From contig NZ_LJOD01000004.1 in assembly GCF_001295265.1 (NCBI RefSeq), positions 124,001 to 188,000 of the forward strand: 64,000 bases of DNA, given 5' to 3'. Source of the DNA: Chryseobacterium indologenes. Its GTDB lineage: Bacteria > Bacteroidota > Bacteroidia > Flavobacteriales > Weeksellaceae. The position numbers and the translations under genes are program-made. The notes under the pieces were generated by a model. That model saw only the letters and a list, made by a program, of their open reading frames with translations, had not been told where the DNA came from and did not search any database. Numbering within the stretch: the first letter of the stretch is position 1; every line of letters starts with the position of its first letter. Positions 17,386 to 27,023 of the stretch are shown here, one piece after another.

Positions 17386-19659
17386 TTATTCTGTAGACAT
17401 TGAGTAAGGAAAATCTTTTTCCTGTGAGCCTCTTTCCTTGTTCGGCTTACTATCCATCTGAAAATCCAGAACCGCCCCTTTCAGCAGCTCTTTGTGACTT
17501 ATCCAGTTTTTGGAATAAGGCTGAGTATTGACTTTCAGAGATTTCACATAGAAATTTTCTGCATTATTCTCCGGTGCCTTTATTTCAATCTTCTTTCCGT
17601 TTTCCAGATGAATTATGGCTTCCTTAAATAAAGGAGCTCCTAAAACATACTGATCTGTAGCCGGAGTAACAGGATAAAATCCTAAAGCTGAAAATACATA
17701 CCATGCGGAAGTCTGTCCGTTGTCTTCATCTCCGCAGTATCCGTCAGGTGCTGCCTGATAAAGCTTATCCAATACCTGTCTTGCCCAGTATTGTGTTTTA
17801 TAGGGCGCTCCGGCATAATTGTACAGATAGATCATATGTTGAATCGGCTGGTTTCCGTGAGCATACTGCCCCATATTCATGATCTGCATTTCCCGGATTT
17901 CATGAATAACGCTTCCGTAGTAACTGTCATCAAAAACCGGAGGAAGAGAAAATACCTCATCCAGCTTGGCTTCAAATTTCTTTTTACCGCCCATCAGTTT
18001 AGAAAGACCTTCAATATCCTGGAAAACCGACCAGGTGTAATGCCAGCTGTTTCCTTCTGTAAAAGCATCACCCCATTTAAAGGGATTGAACGGAGCCTGG
18101 AAACTACCATCTTTATTTTTACCTCTCATGAGCCCGGTTTCCGGATCAAAAAGGTTTTTATAATTGTATGCTCTTTTTTTGTAAATATCAATTTCTGATG
18201 CAGGCTTTCCTAAAGCTTTTCCCAGCTGGTAAATTGCAAAATCATCGTAAGCATATTCTAAAGTTCTGGCTGCATTTTCATTGATTTTTACATCGTAAGG
18301 AACATAGCCCAGCGTATTATAATACTGAACTCCCCTACGTCCTACCGCATCAATGGGACCTTCATTATCAGCTCCATGTTTAACAGCCTGCCAGAGGGTT
18401 TCTATGTCATACCCCCGAATCCCTTTTATATAAGCATCTGCCACTACTGATGCGGAGTTATTTCCCACCATAATATCAGAATATCCCGGGCTGCTCCATT
18501 CTGGGAGGAAGCCACCTTCTTTGTAGGCATTAGCCAATCCTTCCTGCATTTCTGCATTAATTCCCGGATATACAAGGTTAAGAAACGGATATAAAGCACG
18601 AAAAGTATCCCAGAATCCGGTGCCGGCAAACATTCTTCCATCCAGAATTTTACTGTTGTATGGGCTCCAGTGTTTTATTTTGTTCTGCCCATCAATTTCA
18701 TACAGTTTCTGTGGAAAAAACAATGTTCTGTACATGGAAGAATAGAATGTTCTCATCTGTTGGTCTGTTCCCCCTTTTATTTCAATTCTCCCCAGTGTTT
18801 TATTCCATATATTTTTGGCATCTGTTTTTACCTGTTCAAAATTTCTTCCTCCTATCTCTCTTTTCAGATTGAGTTCTGCCTGTTCAAAGCTGATGAATGA
18901 AGAAGCTATTTTTGCGTAAACGCTTTCTTTATTTTTAAGCTTAAAACCTACTATGGCACCTGCGTGTTCACTTGCAAGTTCTAGCGGTCCATTTACCAAA
19001 GCATTATCTTTCCAAAGCCTAGTCAGGTCAAAATCTTTGTCGAACTGCACGACAAAATAATTTTTAAAGTTTTCATATTTTCCTCTGGCATATTTGGTGG
19101 TATAGCCCAGAATTTTTCTCTCTTTTGGAATGATTTTAATATAAGAGCCTTTATTTAAAGCATCAATAACCACATAAGCGCTGTCGGTTTTCGGAAAATC
19201 AAATTTAAAAAAGGCGGCTCTTTCCGTTGGGGTGAGCTCTGTAGTTACGTTAATATCTGCAAGATAAACACTATAGTGATAAGGTTTTGCAGCCTCTGCT
19301 TTATGGCTGAACCAGCTTGCCCGTTCTTCTTCCTTAAACTTTGGCTTACCTACGCCCGGCATGATGGCAAAAGCTCCATAATCATTCATCCACGGAGACG
19401 GCTGATGGGTCTGCTTGAAACCATTGATCTTATCTGCATCGTAGGTATACGCCCATCCATCGCCCATTTTCCCTGTCTGTGGTGTCCAGAGGTTCATTCC
19501 CCAGGGAAGTCCGATGGCCGGATAGGTATTTCCGTTGGATAGGGATGGTTTGGACTGCGTTCCCATTAATGGGTTTACATAATCCGCAGGAGATATAATA
19601 TTCTGACCTAAGGCCAATACCTGTAATAAAAGCAAGCAGGTAGAAAATATAAACTTCAT
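17386..19659 (-). CDS. GH92 family alpha-mannosidase (copy 1)
   Basis: 757 residues, signal peptide ending LALGQ. The N-terminal beta-sandwich begins YVNPLMGTQS; the (alpha/alpha)6 catalytic domain contains GTGFWDTFRALYPF and the late GDEDNGQTSAWYVFSALGFYPVTP block with the catalytic-base acids. GH92 enzymes are calcium-dependent exo-alpha-mannosidases, mostly alpha-1,2 or alpha-1,3. The substrate loop of this copy (KQTHQPSPWMNDYG) differs from that of the second GH92 in the locus (SHNHLSGTGWADLG), suggesting different linkage preference. It follows a ROK kinase by 21 bases. Confidence 0.92.
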   Translation of the reverse strand: MKFIFSTCLLLLQVLALGQNIISPADYVNPLMGTQSKPSLSNGNTYPAIGLPWGMNLWTPQTGKMGDGWAYTYDADKINGFKQTHQPSPWMNDYGAFAIMPGVGKPKFKEEERASWFSHKAEAAKPYHYSVYLADINVTTELTPTERAAFFKFDFPKTDSAYVVIDALNKGSYIKIIPKERKILGYTTKYARGKYENFKNYFVVQFDKDFDLTRLWKDNALVNGPLELASEHAGAIVGFKLKNKESVYAKIASSFISFEQAELNLKREIGGRNFEQVKTDAKNIWNKTLGRIEIKGGTDQQMRTFYSSMYRTLFFPQKLYEIDGQNKIKHWSPYNSKILDGRMFAGTGFWDTFRALYPFLNLVYPGINAEMQEGLANAYKEGGFLPEWSSPGYSDIMVGNNSASVVADAYIKGIRGYDIETLWQAVKHGADNEGPIDAVGRRGVQYYNTLGYVPYDVKINENAARTLEYAYDDFAIYQLGKALGKPASEIDIYKKRAYNYKNLFDPETGLMRGKNKDGSFQAPFNPFKWGDAFTEGNSWHYTWSVFQDIEGLSKLMGGKKKFEAKLDEVFSLPPVFDDSYYGSVIHEIREMQIMNMGQYAHGNQPIQHMIYLYNYAGAPYKTQYWARQVLDKLYQAAPDGYCGDEDNGQTSAWYVFSALGFYPVTPATDQYVLGAPLFKEAIIHLENGKKIEIKAPENNAENFYVKSLKVNTQPYSKNWISHKELLKGAVLDFQMDSKPNKERGSQEKDFPYSMSTE

Positions 19660-19680
19660 TGTATCTTTTCGTTTATTAAT

Positions 19681-20538
19681 TTATATAAGCTTTTTTGCAT
19701 AACTGGCAGCTCCCAGAATAGCGGCATCTTCAAAGATAGCAGAGATTTTAACCTGCAAGTTAATATTATTCTCCTTTAAATTTTTTATAAATCTTTCGCC
19801 GAAATGAGGATAGGCTTTCGCAATATTTCCGCCTATAACTAAAACTTCCGGTTTATAATGATTTACATGTTGCACAATAAATTCAGAGAAAGTATCTGCA
19901 TATTCATTAAATATCTGAGTTTGTATTTCCAAAGGCTTATCCAATAAATCTTTTGTCCCTGAAATCTGCCCGCCCGTAAGCTCTGCATAACGTTTTACAA
20001 ACCAACGTGTTGCCAGGTAATCTTCAAAGACAGATTTTCTGAAAGGCGAATCCCAGAGATCTTCATCAGTGGCAAAATCACCGTTGTAGAAGGTTGTTCC
20101 CAGCCCTGTACCCAGTGTTACCCCGAAAACCTTCCGGAATCCCTGCACACAGCCTCCAAAGACTTCTCCTTCCATAAATGCCGCCGCATCATTCACAAAG
20201 TAGATCTGCTGTTCTGAAATTCCTAATCTTTTTGCCAGTTCTTTTTTAATATTGACCTGGTATATGTCAATAAATTTTCCCTGTTGCATTAAGGAAATTC
20301 CGTTTTCATAATCAAAAGGTCCCGGCATCGCGATCCCTATTAAAAGGGCTTCACTAACAAGGCCTTTTGTAGCTTTTTCAATGGCTGAGACCCAGGCTGA
20401 AAAAATATCCTCCCTGGAACCGAAAGAATCCACATGCTCCCTGATATAGGTGGACGCAATGATTTCACGCTTAACCGGATCTACCTGAGCCATCGTAATA
20501 TGGGACCCTCCAATATCTATTCCTATTATATTCTGCAT
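19681..20538 (-). CDS. ROK-fold sugar kinase lacking the zinc signature
   Basis: 285 residues. The ATP loop is GIDIGGSHITMA, catalytic D117 lies in FVNDAAAFMEGE, and the phosphate loop is TLGTGLGTTFY. The CxCGxxGCxE zinc motif of most ROK kinases is absent, replaced by a segment around DLWDSPFRKSVFEDYLATRWF. Some ROK kinases work without zinc. A role in phosphorylating GlcNAc or mannose released from N-glycans fits the neighbours, but the substrate is not determined by sequence. Cytoplasmic. Confidence 0.8.
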   Translation of the reverse strand: MQNIIGIDIGGSHITMAQVDPVKREIIASTYIREHVDSFGSREDIFSAWVSAIEKATKGLVSEALLIGIAMPGPFDYENGISLMQQGKFIDIYQVNIKKELAKRLGISEQQIYFVNDAAAFMEGEVFGGCVQGFRKVFGVTLGTGLGTTFYNGDFATDEDLWDSPFRKSVFEDYLATRWFVKRYAELTGGQISGTKDLLDKPLEIQTQIFNEYADTFSEFIVQHVNHYKPEVLVIGGNIAKAYPHFGERFIKNLKENNINLQVKISAIFEDAAILGAASYAKKLI

Positions 20539-20574
20539 TATATCTTATTTATACCCATCAAAAAACCTGTGACT

Positions 20575-20622
20575 AAACGGACAACAAAAGCAAATTTACG
20601 TACTACTAATGGATGTCCGTTT
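20575..20622 (-). promoter_or_regulatory. Inverted repeat around a candidate -7 box upstream of the ROK-GH92-cupin genes
   Basis: AAACGGACA (20575-20583) and TGTCCGTTT (20614-20622) form a perfect 9-bp dyad. Between them, on the minus strand, is TAAATTTG (20591-20598), a TAnnTTTG match about 52 bases before the kinase start. This could be a regulated internal promoter or a hairpin in the mRNA. Confidence 0.4.
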
Positions 20623-20683
20623 TAAGTCTCAGTTAAAAATCCCCTAATTTTTATTTTTTTAGTATGTATTTTTTATTTCGTAT

Positions 20684-23095
20684 TTATTTCACCAATACTT
20701 TTCCGGATGTCAGAATCTTTTTACCAGGTGAACTTATTTTATAAATATACGTTCCTGCGGACAGGCTCTTCGTATTAACAACCGCGTTATTTTTATCTAT
20801 TTTCTGTGTGACCACCAATTTTCCTGACATATCGTAAAGGGTTATCTCATCTGCTGAGTCGCCATTCGATGCAAAATAAAGATCATTTCCCTTTTTAACA
20901 GGATTCGGATATAAATAAAGATCAGTCCTCTCTGATTTTCCTTCTTTTACGGACAGCTGCTCTGTACAGCCTACATCTGTTCTCCAGTTTGTATTGGTCA
21001 TATTAACCATTGTCGCAAAGTGGGTATTCGCTGTGGCATCCAGAACGCCGATTCCGCTTCCTTCATTCATTTTCCAGTTGGCTTCAAGGCCTGGAGCGTT
21101 TGCTGCCACATTACACTTATTGTCTAGAATTTCCTGGGCAGTCAATGCTCTCTTCCAAACTCTGAATTCATCCAAAAACCCGTTCAGAGTACGTGAGTTA
21201 TCATAATTTCTTCCCAGATAAAGGATCCCGTTTGCGGTAAAGTTACCGGAAACTGTATTGCTTGCATCCTCAATACCATTAACATACAATTTCATGGAGG
21301 CACCATCATATACTGCTGCTACGTGATACCATGTATTAGTAGCAAATGCCGTAGTGCTGCTCAGCTTTACCTGAGATGATCCGAAGCTTAATGTAAACTG
21401 TAACTTATTATTGGCAAGGTTCCCATCTCCGAACCTCAGGATCGCAGAATTATTATCTCCCACCTCAATTCCTGCCACTGACGAAATATAAGGGAAACTA
21501 TTTTTGAATGCATTTACTTTTACCCAGCCCTCAATCGTTAAGCCATTTCCGCTTAGATTAAACTGTCCGGCATTAAGATATTGGGAACTTCCATTAAAAG
21601 AAATCGATCTGGCTCCGGGGCTCTGAACCGGAGCGAAACCGCTATTAAATGTTGTATCTGCGGAATACGCGCTGGTATTCCCTCCGTTACATACGGCCTG
21701 TACCCTCCAGACATAATTGGTATTCTCTGTAAGATTCTGAAGGGTGTATGTGGTAGCTGAAATATTCTGAACATCTGTCCAGGTTGAAGCCGCTGCTGTT
21801 TTGTACTGAAGGTTATAAGAGGTTGCAGTTCCTACGGCATCCCAGGATATTTTAGTAGTATTCCCGAGAAAACTCTCAGATTTAATTCCTGCCGGGACTG
21901 CGCATCCGTTTCCCGAATTAAAGCGTGGGGCAAACAGATAAGTACTGGTGAGTGTTGAAGAGCAGTTGGACTGTATTCTCCAGTCATATTCAGTGTTCAG
22001 ACTCAGATTATTGATGACAATACTATTGCCTGAATAGTTGCTTCCGGCATTCGTCCATGTAGTGGAATTGGCTGGTTTATAGTCAATATTATAGGTTTGG
22101 GAAGCATTGGATGTCCATTTCAGAGTAGCTGAAGTTCCTGTAACATTGGCCGCTTCAAGTCCTAAAGGCGGATCACATGCCTGTCCTTGTAACCATGAAT
22201 AAAGCTGTCCGGTAAGCTGGGTATTTTCATTGTAAAGGATATTAGATCCTGTGCTTAGGTAGCTTGCCACATCCGTTGCACCCAGGTCATACCACATGAA
22301 TACGCCATAGCCGTCATTTTTTGTATTGGTAGCAAGCGTTGCCAGTGTAGAGGCAGGGGTAGAACCCGGATTGGTATTGCGTATCCATGTTGCTGCGGCA
22401 GAAATTTTTGTTTTATTAAGAGGAGGTACTACAGGAGCATTATATGTTCCGTAATAGGCATTCCAGGTGTAATCTATATAATTTCCGGCAGCATCACCGC
22501 TGTAACTTTGTCTTGTGGTTGCCGGACCAATGTAATAAAAGGTAATCAGCTTATCAGGCATTGCAGCTTTCAGCTCCTGGAGCAGCATAACAAACGAGCT
22601 GTTATTAGGCTGTCCTGTCCCGTTGTTTCCATATCCTGCATATTCATCGTCTAAATCTACTCCATCCAGGCCATAGGTATAAACAGTATGGGCAATCTGT
22701 CTGGCAAAATCACGGGCCGCTTCACGGTTCGGGAAATTGGAAATTCCTGCTCCCTGATGGTTTCCTAAAATATCCAATAATACTTTAATACCTTTCTGCT
22801 GTAATGGTCTTACGTAGGTATTGACATCGTTCAGAACTTTGGTAACGTTGTTGTTACTGGAAATATAGGCTCTGCTTTTGGAAACATCATAATTAATGTT
22901 TGCGGCAAAAATAATAGCGACATCAAAAAGCTGTTTTCCACTGTTCTGCAGTGTGTAAGAACCGGCATTCAGCATATTGCTGTTATTTACTTCAACATAG
23001 CATATCCCTACGGGATCAAGCTGCTGTGCCTTGAGTAAGGAGCCTGTCTGACAGGCCATAAGCATCAGCGCGGCAAGAATGGAGTTTTTTTTCAT
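20684..23095 (-). CDS. GH18 endo-beta-N-acetylglucosaminidase (Endo F1/H type) with FN3, LamG and T9SS domains
   Basis: 803 residues. The GH18 domain (about 25-305) has the catalytic DGVDLDDE motif at 144-151 with catalytic E151, followed by EYAGYGNNGTGQPN, a close match to Endo H and Endo F1, which cut the GlcNAc-GlcNAc core of high-mannose N-glycans. Two fibronectin type III modules follow (about 310-400 and 403-490), then a LamG/concanavalin-like module (about 500-695) and a type IX secretion C-terminal sorting domain (about 728-803). The enzyme is therefore expected on the cell surface or secreted. The signal region contains LMAC (C15), which resembles a lipobox, so cleavage by signal peptidase I or II is unclear. 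Confidence 0.9.
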   Translation of the reverse strand: MKKNSILAALMLMACQTGSLLKAQQLDPVGICYVEVNNSNMLNAGSYTLQNSGKQLFDVAIIFAANINYDVSKSRAYISSNNNVTKVLNDVNTYVRPLQQKGIKVLLDILGNHQGAGISNFPNREAARDFARQIAHTVYTYGLDGVDLDDEYAGYGNNGTGQPNNSSFVMLLQELKAAMPDKLITFYYIGPATTRQSYSGDAAGNYIDYTWNAYYGTYNAPVVPPLNKTKISAAATWIRNTNPGSTPASTLATLATNTKNDGYGVFMWYDLGATDVASYLSTGSNILYNENTQLTGQLYSWLQGQACDPPLGLEAANVTGTSATLKWTSNASQTYNIDYKPANSTTWTNAGSNYSGNSIVINNLSLNTEYDWRIQSNCSSTLTSTYLFAPRFNSGNGCAVPAGIKSESFLGNTTKISWDAVGTATSYNLQYKTAAASTWTDVQNISATTYTLQNLTENTNYVWRVQAVCNGGNTSAYSADTTFNSGFAPVQSPGARSISFNGSSQYLNAGQFNLSGNGLTIEGWVKVNAFKNSFPYISSVAGIEVGDNNSAILRFGDGNLANNKLQFTLSFGSSQVKLSSTTAFATNTWYHVAAVYDGASMKLYVNGIEDASNTVSGNFTANGILYLGRNYDNSRTLNGFLDEFRVWKRALTAQEILDNKCNVAANAPGLEANWKMNEGSGIGVLDATANTHFATMVNMTNTNWRTDVGCTEQLSVKEGKSERTDLYLYPNPVKKGNDLYFASNGDSADEITLYDMSGKLVVTQKIDKNNAVVNTKSLSAGTYIYKISSPGKKILTSGKVLVK

Positions 23096-23205
23096 AGTAT
23101 AATTTTTTTTGCTTTTTTAAAATATGCAGCTTCCCGTGCAGACGACCTGTCCTGCATCATGAATACCGCAAAAAAAGAGTAAAACGATTCTCAGGGCATA
23201 AGTTG

Positions 23206-24633
23206 TTAAGCCAGCAAATCCCGGTTTTCGTTAAAAGTTTTCCATAATAATTCTCCGAACAATGTGTTTGCCCAGGCAAACCATTCTCTGGTAAATTTCT
23301 TGTCGTTATCCTTGTGGAAGGATTCATGCATAAAGCCTGTACCCCCATGGGTTTTCTGCAGGGTCTGTATACACCATCTGATTTCATTTTTATCTTTGGT
23401 AGTAAGAGCTTTCATTATAATACTCATTGGCCAGATCATATCAAGACCAATATGAGGACCTCCTATTCCTTCTGCCAGGCTCCCTTTGAAAAAGAACGGG
23501 TTGTCCTTAGACCATACATATTTCCTGGTATTGAGGTAAACCGGATCATCTGCTTTTACAGCATCCAGATAGGGTAATCCCAAAAGGCTTGGACAGTTGG
23601 CATCATCCATCAGGTTGTAGCTTCCGAATCCGTTGGTTTCAAAAGCATATATTTTCCCGTATTCAGGGTGGTTGTAAATTCCATATTTTCTGACTGCTGC
23701 TTCTACCTCATCTGCAAGGCTGTTCAGCTGTGTGGCCAGTGTTTTTTCATTTTTGATTTTCGAGACCATTTCTGCGGCCTGACGAAGGCTTACTACAGCG
23801 AATAAATTGGAAGGGATCAGAAACCCGTAAATGGTTGCATCATCACTCGGACGGAACATAGAGCTGATCAGTCCCACAGGATTTGTAGGGTAGCCATAGC
23901 CTCCCATTGCAACTCCGTCTGTGGCCCATGCTGTGGTACGTTCAAATTTATACGGTCCGAGATCTTTTTTGCGCTGTTGTTCAGTAAAGGTCTGTAAGGT
24001 AAGTTTAATTCCTTTCAGCCATTTATCATCAAATGGTTTCGTATCTCCCGTTGTTTTCCAGAAGTGGTATGCCAGACGGATCGGATAACACAGGGAATCT
24101 ATTTCCCACTTTCTTTCATGGGTTCCCGGCTTCATATCCGTGTGGTCATATTCTTTCCATTTGCTTATTTTCTTATCGTCGTTATAAAATGCATTAGCAT
24201 AAGGATCTTTAAGGATAAATTCGGTCTGCTTATGGATCACTCCTGAGATCAGTTTGTGCAGTTTCTCATCTTTTTTAGAGAATTGCAGATAAGGAAAAAC
24301 CTGCGCGGAGCTGTCGCGGAGCCACATGGCATCAATATCTCCGGTAATTACATACGTATCCGGTACACCGTTGATTTCTTTATAAAAAACGGTTGTATCT
24401 AATGTATTGGGAAAACAGTTTTCAAAAAGCCAGGCGAGTTCTTTATTTTTAACGTTCTTTTTGAAGGTGGCAATGGCATTTTCCACGGATTCACTGGTAA
24501 AATGTCTTTTATCTTTAGGCACACGGACTACAGGAAAATCTTCCGTAACCAGATTTTTAGCAAAAACATTTTGAGTGAACAGCAGTCCGGCTCCTGCCAG
24601 CGCACTTGTTTTAATAAACTTTCTCCTTTCCAT
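23206..24633 (-). CDS. GH125 family exo-alpha-1,6-mannosidase
   Basis: 475 residues. The N-terminus MERRKFIKTSALAGAG looks like a twin-arginine-type or unusual export signal with cleavage near VFA. The (alpha/alpha)6 catalytic domain has the family block GDIDAMWLRDSSAQVFPYLQF and later WATDGVAMGGYGYPTNPVG. GH125 enzymes remove alpha-1,6-linked mannose by an inverting mechanism. In this locus it would trim the alpha-1,6 arm exposed by the GH92 enzymes. It begins 32 bases after the upstream GH92 gene ends. Confidence 0.88.
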   Translation of the reverse strand: MERRKFIKTSALAGAGLLFTQNVFAKNLVTEDFPVVRVPKDKRHFTSESVENAIATFKKNVKNKELAWLFENCFPNTLDTTVFYKEINGVPDTYVITGDIDAMWLRDSSAQVFPYLQFSKKDEKLHKLISGVIHKQTEFILKDPYANAFYNDDKKISKWKEYDHTDMKPGTHERKWEIDSLCYPIRLAYHFWKTTGDTKPFDDKWLKGIKLTLQTFTEQQRKKDLGPYKFERTTAWATDGVAMGGYGYPTNPVGLISSMFRPSDDATIYGFLIPSNLFAVVSLRQAAEMVSKIKNEKTLATQLNSLADEVEAAVRKYGIYNHPEYGKIYAFETNGFGSYNLMDDANCPSLLGLPYLDAVKADDPVYLNTRKYVWSKDNPFFFKGSLAEGIGGPHIGLDMIWPMSIIMKALTTKDKNEIRWCIQTLQKTHGGTGFMHESFHKDNDKKFTREWFAWANTLFGELLWKTFNENRDLLA

Positions 24634-24664
24634 TGATACTTTTATTTCTTTATTATTGATTGAT

Positions 24665-26899
24665 TTATTGTACGGGTTTGCTTCCCATGATAAACTTCAG
24701 CTCTCCCCCGTTCATAATATCGCTGTGATTCAGTTCCCAGCTTTTGTGTTCTTTTCCGTTCAGGAATATTTTCTGAACGTAGATGTTTTTATCGGAAATT
24801 TTATCTGCAATAACCGTAAAGGTTTTTCCATTCTCCAACTGCAGAGAGGCCTTCGGGAACTGAGGGGCTCCTATAGCATAAACAGGTTTCCCAGGCGTTA
24901 CCGGATAGAATCCTAATGATGAGAAAATATACCATGCCGACATCTGCCCGCAGTCTTCGTTATTGACAATACCATCTGGTTTTGCGGCATACATATTATC
25001 ACGGATAAATTTCACCATTTTCTGGGTTTTGTGAGGAGCTCCTGCATAGTTGTACAGATAAGGAACATGGTGTCCCGGCTCATCTCCGAATCCCAGAGAT
25101 CCGATGAATCCTGAAATATCTACATGCTGTTCTCCCTGCATATCCAGCTTTTCTGTAAAAGTTCTGTCCAGCTTTTCCTCAAATCCTTTTTTTCCGCCAT
25201 ACAGCTTTATCATTTCATCAATCTGATGGGGTACAAAGAAATCATAAGCCCATATATTTCCTGAAACCCAGTGAGGCTGAAGTTTTTTCCAGTCATTCAG
25301 TACAAAATCGGCTAAAAATTCTCCGTTTTTCTGCCTTGGCCAGAAATGATTATTGCTTTTATTGAAAGTATTCAGAAAATTCATTGACCGTTTTCTGTAT
25401 ACCTCTGCTTCATATTTTTTGCCCAATTTTTCGGCCAGCTGCTGAATACACCAGTCATCATAGGCATACTCCAGAGTTGCAGAAACAGAGGCTCCGTTTT
25501 CAGAAGGTGAATATCCCAATTTAATATAGTCGTTCAAACCTCCACCTCCATCGCTGCTGCTCATTTTATCGGTTAAAGAAGCGTCCTTCATGGCTGCGAA
25601 TGCTTTTTCGTGATCAATACCGGGCACTCCTTTGGAAATAGCATCCCAGATAACCGATGCGCTGTGATAGCCTAGCATACAGAAATTATCATATCCGCAT
25701 AATTCCCAGATCGGCATATGATCCTTACGGTCCGTATATCTGCTGATAAGAGAGTTGGCAAATTCCTTTGTGTGTTTCTGGTCCATGATCGTCAACAGCG
25801 GATGTGTTGCTCTGAAACCATCCCAATAAGAATATGTACTGTAATTGGTAAACCATTTGGTATTCATATTTTCTTCTGCAGCAACATAATCGCCATTGAC
25901 ATCCATATAAAGATTAGGAGCAATGAATGTATGGTAAACTCCCGTATAGAAAATCTTCCTCTGATCATCTGTTCCTCCTGTCACCTGAAATCTGCTGATA
26001 AGATCTCTCCAGGTTTTCTGTGCAGTTTCTTTGGCCTTTGCAAAGTCAATATTTACGGCTTCAGAATCAAAGTTTTCCTGTGCGCCTTCTGTACTTACCG
26101 GCGACAGGGAAACTTTCACTTCAATGCTTTCATCTTTTTGTGTAGCGAATCTCACAAATGCTTTGGCATCTTTAGCAAGAGCCATTTTTTCATTATTTCT
26201 GATCTTTCCTTCCGAATACACTCCATAGGATTTAAAAGGCTTTGAAAATTCCATAACGAAATAAGCAAATCTTTTTCCTCCCCAGCCTGTACTGTAGCTG
26301 TATCCTTTAATCTTGTTATTTCCTTCTATACTAACGAGGGTATGATATACGCTTCCGAAGATCTTATTAACGGGATCGATGATGATATTAGACTCTTCGC
26401 TTTTGGGAAAAGTATATTTATGAAATCCTACTCTTGGTGAGGCGGTCAGCTCAGCTTTAATTCCATAACTGTCCAGCATAACGGAATAATACCCCGGGGA
26501 GGCAGTTTCTCTTTCGTGGCTGAATGTGGAGCGATAGCCTGTTTCAGGCTTATCTTCCGACCCGGGAAGCATTTTGATTTGTCCTACCGTAGGCATCACC
26601 AGAATATCTCCAAGGTCTGCCCACCCGGTTCCGCTAAGGTGATTGTGACTAAATCCCATGATGGTTTTACTGCTGTAATGATACCCTGAACACCAATCCC
26701 AGTCGCCGCTTTTGGTATTCTGGTCCGGGCTGAGCTGTATCATTCCGAATGGCGTTGTTGCTCCCGGAAAGGTATGCCCATGCCCTCCTGTTCCGATAAA
26801 CGGGTCTACCCAGGAAAGGACATCATCCTTTCGCTGCTGTGCATTCCCGTTGTATGAAAGCAGGATTGTTACTAAAAATATAAGCAGTTCTTTTTTCAT
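24665..26899 (-). CDS. GH92 family alpha-1,2-mannosidase (copy 2)
   Basis: 744 residues; signal peptide MKKELLIFLVTILLSYNGNA. It starts with the typical SWVDPFIGTGGHGHTFPGA block. FSHNHLSGTGWADLGDILVMP forms part of the active-site region, and NNEDCGQMSAWYIFSSLGFYPVTPG holds the catalytic-base acids. Calcium-dependent exo-mannosidase acting in the periplasm on the alpha-1,2 caps of high-mannose glycans (linkage inferred). Second GH92 of the locus and clearly diverged from the first. Confidence 0.92.
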   Translation of the reverse strand: MKKELLIFLVTILLSYNGNAQQRKDDVLSWVDPFIGTGGHGHTFPGATTPFGMIQLSPDQNTKSGDWDWCSGYHYSSKTIMGFSHNHLSGTGWADLGDILVMPTVGQIKMLPGSEDKPETGYRSTFSHERETASPGYYSVMLDSYGIKAELTASPRVGFHKYTFPKSEESNIIIDPVNKIFGSVYHTLVSIEGNNKIKGYSYSTGWGGKRFAYFVMEFSKPFKSYGVYSEGKIRNNEKMALAKDAKAFVRFATQKDESIEVKVSLSPVSTEGAQENFDSEAVNIDFAKAKETAQKTWRDLISRFQVTGGTDDQRKIFYTGVYHTFIAPNLYMDVNGDYVAAEENMNTKWFTNYSTYSYWDGFRATHPLLTIMDQKHTKEFANSLISRYTDRKDHMPIWELCGYDNFCMLGYHSASVIWDAISKGVPGIDHEKAFAAMKDASLTDKMSSSDGGGGLNDYIKLGYSPSENGASVSATLEYAYDDWCIQQLAEKLGKKYEAEVYRKRSMNFLNTFNKSNNHFWPRQKNGEFLADFVLNDWKKLQPHWVSGNIWAYDFFVPHQIDEMIKLYGGKKGFEEKLDRTFTEKLDMQGEQHVDISGFIGSLGFGDEPGHHVPYLYNYAGAPHKTQKMVKFIRDNMYAAKPDGIVNNEDCGQMSAWYIFSSLGFYPVTPGKPVYAIGAPQFPKASLQLENGKTFTVIADKISDKNIYVQKIFLNGKEHKSWELNHSDIMNGGELKFIMGSKPVQ

Positions 26900-27023
26900 A
26901 ATGGTAAGAAAGATCTCAAATTTTTTTTAAGATAAGAGTTTATTTAGGAATATGAAAATCATAATAACAATATTGTAAGGCAAAAGCATAGATTATATCG
27001 GTATTATTAAAGTTTTCAGACTA

